A DNA stretch of 64,000 bases, taken from positions 18,291,298 through 18,355,297 of the forward strand of contig NC_092194.1 in assembly GCF_043641665.1 (NCBI RefSeq). The letters are read 5' to 3'. Positions 47,913 through 56,925 of the stretch are shown here, piece by piece. Every line of letters starts with the position of its first letter. Positions within the stretch are counted from its first letter, which is position 1. The notes under the pieces were generated by a model that saw nothing but the letters and a program-made list of their open reading frames with translations, ran no database searches and was not told the origin of the DNA. A program made the position numbers and the translations under genes. The stretch is from Enoplosus armatus (Eukaryota > Chordata > Actinopteri > Centrarchiformes > Enoplosidae).

Positions 47913-50900
47913 ATGCCTATTATGTCTCACGTAAAGCTCTTTGAATTGCCTTGTTGCCTTCTCCAAGTGCCGATGTAGGAAGTAATGGGCCTAATATGTT
48001 GCAAGGGTGAAAGTAAGTGTAACACATCTTAAGCAGGAGACCAGATTTCACTTCCTGTCAAAGACCTGCAGTTAATGTTTGCATTTTTATTAACCTAACC
48101 ATAACCTCTTAAAGTGAGAGTGTTTTAGATGCCTAATTCTAATCTTACCATAACCATATTGGATTTGCCATAACCACGGTCTTTCTATAACCTGTACCAT
48201 ACTGTAGTTGTCATGTGCAGATATTGTGGAAGGCGAGAATATTTCAAACACTGGCATTGGACGTAATCCAGAATATCCCACAATTGTCTGATACGAAAAG
48301 TTGTGTTTGGTCGTGTAACTTTCTAAACACACAGACCCACAGAGAGCTACATATGTATAAAGTTGGCTAAGAAGATTAAAGCATTAAATAATCAACATGA
48401 ATCATTCAAATTCTATATTAACTTAAGAAATGTGCTGTGTAGCCCTAAATCAACGGCGTGCGGCTGTTTCCTCCTTCGATCACCGTGAAGCCACAAAAGT
48501 TTGGTTCTCAGTTAGATTAGTGTGCCACTAATGAATCATCGTTAACAGCAACTCAAGTCTGTCTTCCATTTTTTAGTCCCATCTGTCGCCTGATCTGATT
48601 GGGCAGTGGATACAAAACAGAAGTGATTGTGAATTGATCCATTTCTTCTCAAACTCAAAACAAATAAACGGCTCGCAAATCAATCTCTCTCTAAAAGAAG
48701 AAGAAAAAAAACCTGCTTGTAAAATAGCTTTCAATGTGATCGCACCCTTCACGGGCTGCTCAAGGGCACTTCAGCAGGGAGGATGTTTGCCAAAAAACGA
48801 AGGCTTGAATTTGGATCCTCTGGATGAAAGATTGTCTCTTTCAGCACAAGGCCATCCCGCTGCCTCGGTGTGATTGAACATAACAAGGGATACTTACATC
48901 AGGTCTTGTGTATTGGTAAATTCACAGCGCATACATCTCTTGCTTTCTCTTTGTGGGTTGACTTTCTGGGACTCACTTTGGCAGACATGTATTATTCAAA
49001 CAGCATCTGGCGCCGCTGCACTAACTCTCATGTCTTTGCCTTAAACAACTTGCAATCACAGCTATTGCATCTCTGGCTCGAGCTCGGCCAGGAAATTTGC
49101 AAGTGGCCAAGTGGAGAGTTTTGTGCGATTGCCTGACTCATTTTTTTGTGTGGTTTATGTAATATTGATGTCTGACTTCAGCCGGTCGCTCGCCACTTGG
49201 ATGGGGCTTTTACTTCCTTGTTTGTAAGAGTTTTAGCTCTTTGTCAGTTGGTCAAGTATGCTTTGATTTGTTTGCCTGGCCGGATGAAAACAAATAAAGT
49301 GGACGTGGAGAGGAAGGAGATGCGGGGATGATGGGGAATATAGGCGTGGAATATCAAATTTGATGTGAGTCTGTCATCAGATTGGCAAGAAATCATTGAC
49401 AAATGTGTTTACTTGCTTTTTTTCTGTGATTGCTGGGGAAAAGCAATAATCAGGACTATAATGAGCGAGGCACATAATCCCTGCGCTTGGTGACAGAAAC
49501 CAGGCCTGCTTAATTAAGGCACTGATTTCCCACGAGGCGCTGGGGCCTTTTTTTTTCCCCTTGTCCTCTTCCTGTCTTTATTGGCTTGACTTTATTTGGG
49601 ATTTTGAGTGGAGGCGTTGCCGTGATCTGACGAGGCTGAAATGGTGTAGGAGACTGAGTGGTTGCAAAGCTCATTTTTTGATGGTTCTCACTATTGTTTC
49701 ATGTCACGGTTTCTTTTCTATAATTCATTCCTCGGCCTCTGTTCAGGTCAGAATGCGTCTGGCAAGATCCAGGCGATGTTTTCTACTAAAACTTTGTTAA
49801 AAACCGAGATCCTTGTCAAGGCCTCCATACTGCAGTGAAGTGAAAGTAATGCGTGCTGTTTAAAGACCATGCTTCAGTCCCTTCACACGTGTTTCAGCTG
49901 TGGTTAAATGCAGTCTTGCGAGAGGGTGAAAAGCAACTGAAAAGCACTCAGTAGATTAATGAAAGAGATGGAGGCAGAGGAAACTTTCAAGAGAATTTGG
50001 AAAGGTTGTGTTTAGTTCAAACCAAAAAGCCCAGGGCCCGGGTCAGTGGCAGCAAGTGTTTTCTACAAAGGACCAGAGAGAGAGAAAAGAAAGGTCGTAC
50101 TTAATTGCAGCACTTTTAGCTGCTGCTTCTGCTCTAGCCTGGAGTGCATAAGTCCTCCCTAGTTTTCACGAAAATCTTCACAAAAAGGAGAGGCTTTGCA
50201 GAGTACAAGCTGAGCGATTTTAGGGTCAGGCTGCACCAACAGAGAAGACAAAAGTAGAAGTGGAGATTGGATATCACACATATATCGCTTCCTCTGATAT
50301 GTGTTACTCCACCACAGCGGTTTCACACTTCTAGCGGTTACACAGTATTATTTAGTGTTTATGGAATGAAATCCAGAGAGGAGACCAAAACAGTAAATCT
50401 GCTGTCGAAGAAGAGGCATTGGAAAACGGAGAGGAGGCGGGCAGCTACAGCAAATTTCAGCCGCAGTGTGGTTTTTGGCTGCAGAACAGAGGGAGAAAGA
50501 GACACTCTGCATCTGCCTCTCCATCTCTCTCTCGCTCCCTGCACCACCTCCACTTTCATGTCTCACTCCCTTCACTGTTTTCATCTCCTCTTTCCCCTCC
50601 TCCATCTGCTCTGGACTTGGGGAAGGCAGAGGCCGCTGGCTGCAGGCAGCCCAGTGCAGCGGAGGTGTGAACCCTCTAATCGCCTGTCATTACCCAGTGG
50701 CACTTCCCACACTAATACTCAACTTAAGGGTGCTATGTCTAGCATGTAAGCATCAATAAATCATTATCACGTTAATTTTGACACATTAGTGTAATTCAGT
50801 TTAACAAATGACAACACTGGTGAGAAGATTGCCATCCTTTTGACTTTCTAGCAGGTTGGGTTTTGTGAGGATTTTTCTGTAGACTGGCAGATTGCTTTCT

Positions 50901-51044
50901 GCCACAAGGGATTGTAGTTCCAACCTTATGTTCGCTTATTGCATTAAGTTTTACTGGCGCGTATTAATTTTACCGTCAAAGCAAATACACTTACCAGAGA
51001 GGAAGAGCAGAGAAGGGATGCAGCATCGTCTCTGCAGCAAAACG
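47913..51044. other. Intron without recognisable genes
   Basis: About 3.1 kb. The block 49200-49560 is free of simple repeats and carries 'gcttaattaaggcactgat'. It is a candidate site for regulatory conservation, but nothing can be proved. The 160-residue ORF at 50267-50749 and its neighbours in other frames show Ser/Leu/Pro composition only. Confidence 0.4.
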
Positions 51045-51350
51045 TAAAAGAAACAGTTGGACAGTTTTGGAAAATATGCTAATTGGCTTTCTTGCTGAGA
51101 GTACGATGAGATGATTGATACCACTCTCACGTCTGAGTCTTAAATTCGGAGAAAGAGATAATTTGGCTAGCATAGCTTAGCATAAAGACTGGAAAGAGTG
51201 GGAAACGGTTGTCCAATGTTAGATCGTTTTTTTGACACTTCTGTTTGTGTAGATACGTGTTAATTAGTGAGCTTTAGACCCTCGCCAGCTGTTTCCCCCT
51301 GCTTCCAGTTTTAATGCTAAGCTAGGCTAATCTCCTCATCGATTTATAAT
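51045..51350 (+). repeat. Interspersed repeat, family C, copy 4
   Basis: 'ggaaaatatgctaattggct' + 'ttcttgctgagagt', 'gattgataccactctcac', 'tagcatagcttagcataaag' + 'actggaaagag', 'gtgttaattagtgagcttta', 'gctaagctaggctaat'. Confidence 0.8.
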
Positions 51351-51866
51351 ACATAACAAAACAAAACAACCTTTTCCCCACACACCATAATGCCTGTATC
51401 TATCCTCTGGCTGCAGAAGGAAATGCCCTTAAGTGATACCCATTTAGCTAAAACAACAGATTAGAGAACCCTGTCTGTAGTCCCTCCACAGTTCCCTGCT
51501 GTGGCTCTCTTTACCCCAGAGTGGTAAAGCCAAAGTGTCTGTTACCCCTCTGATAGAACCAATATCACAGCTCAGGCACAAAGCTTAAAAAAAAATAGAA
51601 CATATCAAGACACCGTGAATAAAAACAGTGCCGCGGAGATGTGTAAGCATGCATCCGTATACCTGCGAGTCAGTGCGAGTGTATGTGCGGATGCCATCTG
51701 CCGCGCACTGTCACACCCTCCGTGTCTTTTCTGTCAACACGCCACAGTGAAACCATTCATATTACGCCACCATGCACTGCACCAGCAGCAGGACAGTCCC
51801 TGTAAACACTGCACTGTGATTTGTGTTTGTGTGAACAGCAGGTGTTTGATTGTATCCCTATCACTC

Positions 51867-51869
<3 letters not shown>
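51351..51869. other. Intron without recognisable features
   Basis: Unique-looking spacer. No gene recognised. Confidence 0.45.

Positions 51870-51933
<64 letters not shown>
51870..51933. repeat. (CA)n microsatellite
   Basis: About 32 uninterrupted CA units. Confidence 0.95.
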
Positions 51934-51935
<2 letters not shown>

Positions 51936-52075
51936 CTGCTTTGCTCAGAGTGGCTTTTTGTAGCTTCCACAGCGGCTGATGCCAGATGTTGGGATAGATG
52001 GATGAATTATTGATGGTCGTCACAGACAAATGCAAATGTTGCTTAATGTTCCCCACGCACTGCTCCACGTGTGTG

Positions 52076-52078
<3 letters not shown>

Positions 52079-52113
<35 letters not shown>
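52079..52113. repeat. (GT)n microsatellite
   Basis: About 17 GT units, complementary to the CA array about 145 bases upstream. A further short (TG)n lies at 52293-52309. Confidence 0.93.
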
Positions 52114-52114
<1 letters not shown>

Positions 52115-53371
52115 TTACGGGTGGTTTGTGAGCAGTTATGTTCATGCCGGTGTGTCTATTTGTGTATGAACAGTGTTTTTTAGCAGATGCGTGTGTGTCA
52201 GGGGCGTCATTATTGTCCGGTGTGAGTCAGAAAAGCAGTTCGAATTTGTAAGATACGAATGTACTTAACAAATACAGTACATAACCTGCCATTGTGTGTG
52301 TGTGTGTGTAAGTGTGTATGAGGGTTTGGTGGAAGCTCTGTCGACCGTCTTCTGACCACAGAAACAAAATCATGGTTCATTTTCTTCCTTCCTGTGCCGA
52401 CAACTATTGCAGTATCTTCCTTTTCTTTACGAATGAGATGCTAGTTAAGGCTGCGTTCATGTCATGTGGGAATATTCACTACGGTGACATGAAGGTTCAA
52501 AGCCGTGGAAGTGTTTATGCATTCACACTAATCAGATAACGCGGCTAAAGTATTCGCTCGAGTTTTCAGTACTGTCATTTTTAAATCAATCAAATGTCAA
52601 ATATAAATAAGCACTTGTGTTATGTTTCCTATCTTTTGTTCCCTGTCACAGTCTCATAGAGGCACTGTCATTTCCACAGACGCTCCATTAGCTCGCTGTG
52701 TGTCATGAGGACTAATTACAGGTAGCCTAGTTTTGGTGAAGAGGAACTCAAGAGTGTAAAATGTAGCTGACAATTTACGTTGTCAAGCTCCAGAGAAAGT
52801 GCAGTAAACTGTGCAGCTGCTCAAATGATCCCATGATGCTAACGTACCTGTTGATTATTACATGATTGTCTTTTATTGTTTTATTAAGTCCCTTGTATAA
52901 TCAGGGCCACGTAACTCAACTGTGTTACAGAATCAGATGTCATGGTGACAAATCCACAGAGAGTTACCAACAGTTCTCCTCGGCTCTACGTAGCATTTTA
53001 GCTTCTTTTAGCTCATTGTTTTGGTTTTACGGCCCACAAGTTTACTGTTTCACTCCCTGCCCAGCTACAAACAGCAGACAGACAGACACAGTTAGCAACT
53101 AGCTGGTGAACGTGGAGCATTTAGAAGCTAAAGAGACATGGACAGAAACACGACTCCAAATGAATGCAAACACAAAAATGAATTATTGCAGATTTAAAGA
53201 GGCTGAGTGACAAAATGTAGTTTTAAGGCCTTCATCAGTTTTGTGCTTATTTGTTGCACATTCCTAAATTACCGTGTTTAATCAAATTACCACACAGCAA
53301 AGCTCAGGTATCATTTCAGCTTTAATAAACCGTACACACTGCACAGAACAACAAAGGCTCAGCAGCTCATT
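52114..53371. other. Intron without recognisable features
   Basis: No gene or repeat family recognised. AT-rich around 52560-52870. Confidence 0.45.
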
Positions 53372-53385
53372 CCCCCCCCCCCCCC
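53372..53385. repeat. Poly(C) run, 14 bases
   Basis: Fourteen consecutive C. Confidence 0.9.
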
Positions 53386-53591
53386 AGGGCCACCTAGCAG
53401 GTTAATCAGCAATGTCATGTATGGCTGTTTTTTTGCATGATGGTACAGCGATCGTGTGAGGCTACATATGTGGTTTCTCCGTGCCTGCATGTATGTCAGG
53501 TGCTGTGTTTTCCAGATCCCACTTGTCCATTAGACTCCAGTGCTTCTTCTTCTCATTCCTGATGAAAAGCAAAGGCACGTTTCCAGGCGAA

Positions 53592-53611
53592 GGCAGCAGC
53601 AGCAGCAGCAC
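53592..53611. repeat. (CAG)n short trinucleotide
   Basis: About six CAG units. No coding context supports a glutamine or serine tract. Confidence 0.85.
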
Positions 53612-54670
53612 TGCAGACATCTCGCCCAGCAATCTGAGGAAAGCCCTGCCGGTGGGATATGAACAGAGAGAAATAGAGATGGATTGTTCTGCTGTGTGTA
53701 GTGTGCTAACAGGATCTTAGATAGTAGACTTCCCCCCTTGGCGAGCAGGATTCACATCCAGAACTACATATACACCGGCCAGAGAAAGGGATTTAGCCAT
53801 GCATTACAGCAGCAATAGAAACACATTTTAATTCCTCTAGAGATGCTCGGATTAATAGTTTTATATACATGGTGTGTGCGTGTGTGAATAAAAATAAAAT
53901 GTTAAGTTTGTGTGGGTGTATGAGAGCGTGTGAAAGTGTGTGTCGGTGCTTTGACTGACACGAGCTGCGCTATACAGTATGTCACGGTGCTGTAAGTACA
54001 TCAGCGGGATGTCAGGGAACGAGCTGCGTTTTGACTCGATACACGAGCAGCTATCCATAATGAATGCTGCCGTGCCACTTATCTTATTAGCCGAACTCCT
54101 GCTTTTCCAAATACTCTAAATAACATGCGTAAAACTTGTATTTTTGCTCGGATGGAGAGGAAAAGCGTCTCCCCATGAGATGACAGACATATAATAAAGT
54201 ATGTCATCCCTATTTCAGGGCTAGCTGCGCCGCTGTCGACTATTGTTGACTCGTCTGCTGCTTTCAGAGGCCTGACAGAGCGGATGCAGCGAGTGTCTTG
54301 ACTTGAGCGTCGTCGGTTTGTTGTCGTTTGCATGAGTCCAATTGAATTCAGCAATTCCTCGAAGGAGTTCCCGCCGTAATATGGCGAGGCACAGAGACAT
54401 CTGGGTACCTACTGACCACTTAACTGCCTGCACTCGTCAATAACTCTTTAAAAAGATCAATTAGGGCGATCAGTGGCGAGAGCGCCGCTGGGGCTGAGGT
54501 GCCATATTGAGCTGTTTCTGCGAGATGATGTCACACGGAGCTCCTTTCCAGAGAGAGAGCCTCACCCCTCCAGACATTTGACTTCATTAAAGGGGTGTTC
54601 TCCTCAAACCGGAGCAATAAACTCAGCAATAAGCTGCTGCTCTCTTATCTGCCTCGTCTGAGCCTCGTAG
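53612..54670. other. Intron, unique-looking block close to the exon
   Basis: No simple repeats from 54070 to 54660 and no recognised family. This stretch, within 1.2 kb of the exon, is a reasonable place for intronic splicing or transcriptional elements, but no specific site can be demonstrated. Confidence 0.35.
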
Positions 54671-54704
54671 AGGTGGTGGTGGTGGTGGGGGGGGGGGGGG
54701 GGGG
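54671..54704. repeat. (GGT)n with G18 run
   Basis: Five GGT units running into 18 consecutive G at 54687-54704, about 540 bases before the exon. Confidence 0.92.
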
Positions 54705-55149
54705 TCCTTGCAGTGTCCAGCCAGCCGTCTCATTGAAAGTGTTCTGACTGAAACATCGAGCCATAAAGATCGATTTAGATAGCGACAGTTTCTTTCATTT
54801 ATTGTTCACTCACCTTTTTGCCCTTGTGAAATGTCCGTTTACACATTTCACAACCTGATTGATTACATGCTGCTGTTTTCAGTTCATTGTGTTCTTTTAT
54901 CCTCTCTGCTGCCGTGGAGTGCTTCTCACCCTCCGTCCCACTTGTATCGGACGCCGTGATAAATGCGGTTGTCATGACACCCGCGGCAGCCAATGAGCTC
55001 ACTGGAAACCCGCGAGTGTGTCGAGGTCCTGCCGGTGACAGACAGGCCGGCCCGCAGCGAGCTGACCTCTCACCTCTTAACCTTTCTTCCATGCTGATTA
55101 TTAATCCTACTTACAGTGCACTTCCTGTGTCCCTCCATCACAAATTAAC

Positions 55150-55246
55150 CTTTTTCTTCTCCCCCCCTCCCCCCTCTGTCCTCCTCTGTCCCTTTCCTTT
55201 CACGCCCCTTCCTTTTTTTCCTCCCCTGTTATTCTCCTTCTTGCAG
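55150..55246 (+). promoter_or_regulatory. slc8a3: Long polypyrimidine tract and 3' splice site
   Basis: Nearly 95 bases of C/T-rich sequence with CTTCT, CCTCTGTCC and TCTCCTTCTT words end in 'attctccttcttgcag', a consensus acceptor with AG at 55245-55246. It is much longer than a usual acceptor tract. CUUCU/UCUU words are the kind bound by polypyrimidine tract-binding proteins, which repress tissue-specific exons. The splice site is seen directly; the protein binding is inference. Confidence 0.75.
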
Positions 55247-55353
55247 CAAAGTTATTCACGTGAAAATTATTGACGATGAGGAGTATGAGAAAAACAAGAA
55301 CTTCTTCCTGGAGCTGGCCGAGCCTCGCATGGTAGACATGAGTCTGCAGAAAG
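55247..55353 (+). CDS. slc8a3: Internal exon (exon A type) of an SLC8/NCX sodium/calcium exchanger
   Basis: NCX proteins exchange three Na+ for one Ca2+ across the plasma membrane. This exon codes part of the second cytosolic Ca2+-binding domain (CBD2). The first C completes a split codon; the frame then reads KVIHVKIIDDEEYEKNK, NFFLELAEPRMVDMSLQK, and one G of the next codon before the donor 'gtgcag'. The DDEEYE acidic cluster lies on a CBD2 Ca2+-binding loop. The Lys ending EKNK occupies the place of Lys585 of NCX1, typical of exon A; exon B has Cys there. From memory, NCX3 carries NKNYF and PRMVDMS here, NCX1 has EPRLVEMSEKK and NCX2 EPKWMERG, so NCX3 fits best. At 107 bases (1+35x3+1) it cannot be skipped, or joined with a same-phase sister exon, without a frameshift. 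No stop, no unusual residue. A fish-specific paralogue remains possible. Confidence 0.88.
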
Positions 55354-55364
55354 GTGCAGTACTG

Positions 55365-55462
55365 AACCTATTTCTTTCTCTCTCATCACGTCCTCTGTCT
55401 CTGGCTCTCACACGTTGTCAGTGTCTTTTCTCTCACTGTTAGTAGCCTCCGTCTCTCCCCAG
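55365..55462 (+). promoter_or_regulatory. slc8a3: CU-rich tract just after the exon
   Basis: 'ctatttctttctctctcatc', later 'ctgtctctggctctcac', 'cttttctctcactgtt' and 'ccgtctctcccc' within 100 bases of the donor. Together with the upstream tract it brackets the exon with possible PTB-family sites. The composition is seen; the function is inferred. Confidence 0.45.
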
Positions 55463-56782
55463 GCCTCTTTCTCGCTTCTTTGCCTACTTCCTTTACCTGA
55501 ACTCTCACTCTGCTGTATCTGCGCTCTGCCTCTTCACCCCCTGCCAACCTCCACTTTTACACCTCTGTGCACCCAAGGACGCTCTATCACATAGCCACGC
55601 TGTCATGCTACAGCTAGAACTCCTGCAAACCACTAACTCTCCATCCCCATCATGATGACAGTCTCCCCAGACGACTTCGCCATCTGCATAAAAAGAGTAC
55701 AGGGAGTCTAGGAGCTGCTGTGATTTACCATCTCTACGGAGCAAGTAGCCATTATTATGTAAAGACACGTTTTACCTAAATGTAGAGTCTAGTAGCTATT
55801 TTTAAGTATATGCATCTGAAAAATGCGAGCAAATTGCTGCCGGTGAAATGAGATTATTGATTTATTTTTCACTATTAGACTCTATAACTCAGAGGACTGT
55901 TTGAATTTGATAGTTTGTATGAAAGTCTAACTTTATGAACCTAAACAAGCCGATAGTATCGTGTGTGCAGCTCATATTGAGGTCATATATTCTTTGGCAG
56001 GGGCCATCTTACTCACTGCAAGATTGTATTCCTCTGCACAGCAAGCTTGTCTTGAGGCTTTTTTTTTGCAGCAAGGTGAATGTAAAAATAAAAGTAGGAC
56101 GTAGAAGAATTTAAATCAGAGCAAGTTTTCATCATAAGTTTTCTTTGTTTTCTTGTTTCCTGCTTGTTGTTGGTAATGTCTGCTGAAAGAAGCCAACAGG
56201 CATTTTCTTAAGATTCGCGCACCGTTATCTAATGCAGTGTTATCTAACCACGCTCAAGGCCAGGGGACGGGAGAGGCTCACAAGCTGGTGCGGAGGGTGC
56301 AGAATCTAACACTTGGCTGTTGCCTCCAAACACTACAGCTCATTATGTTTACGTTATTGGGTCTGGCAGCGCTGTCTGAGCAGCGCCGGCTCCCTGTGTT
56401 CTCAGAGTCATGATGAAGAGCAGTTACTGTGCAGGTCTTTATGAGTGACTGCTGCATCACTCCAAACGCTCCTCCGCTGCTTTATGATGCTTCTTTATTC
56501 CCTTTCTGTGTTGGCGCAGGTTTTATCCACACACATGCTGATAAACACACACACACACACAAGCTGTCTGTCACACATCTCTTTTTGGCTATTTGTAAAA
56601 TCAGTAAACTCAGAATTTTAACTTATTCCTCTCCTGCATTTGTTGCTGATTTCTCTGGATGCCTATGATGTAAATGTCAATGCAAATATACTCACAAAGA
56701 ATGCACATATTCAGCCACATCTGTTATACTGGTTTCTACTACTGTACATTCATTCCCAAACAACTACATGTAACCTTCAAGC
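55463..56782. other. Intron without recognisable genes
   Basis: Includes a short (CA)n at about 56547-56561 and a T9 run near 56062. ORFs without domain. No exon recognised. Confidence 0.45.
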
Positions 56783-56925
56783 AAAGGCTAGCTGTGTCCC
56801 TTGTTTCCAGTCTTTATGCTAAACTAAGCTAACCAACTGTAGCCATATATTTAACAGACAAACATGAGAGCGGTGTTAATCTAAGCGTATTCCCCAAAGT
56901 GTTGAACTGTTCCTTTCATGCTAAC
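56783..56925 (-). repeat. Interspersed repeat, family C, copy 5 (reverse, partial)
   Basis: Read on the minus strand: 'aaaggaacagttcaacactt', 'ttagcttagtttagcataaa', 'gactggaaacaaggg', 'acacagctagcct'. The middle of the family is missing. Confidence 0.7.

Larger units (their letters stand above)
1..55246 (+). other. slc8a3: Long intron upstream of the slc8a-like exon
   Basis: No exon of any recognisable gene was found on either strand here. The downstream acceptor at 55245-55246 is preceded by a strong pyrimidine tract, so this stretch is read as intron. In vertebrate SLC8 genes the giant exon coding for the signal peptide, first membrane block and most of the cytosolic loop is followed by a very long intron, which fits 55 kb without coding sequence. 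The giant exon itself would lie outside the window. That the whole stretch belongs to one intron is inference. A nested non-coding RNA gene or enhancer could sit in it without being visible. Confidence 0.6.

Noticed and set aside
50267..50749. 160-residue ORF and overlapping frames
   Set aside because: Ser/Leu/Pro composition from a CT-rich patch. No recognisable family.
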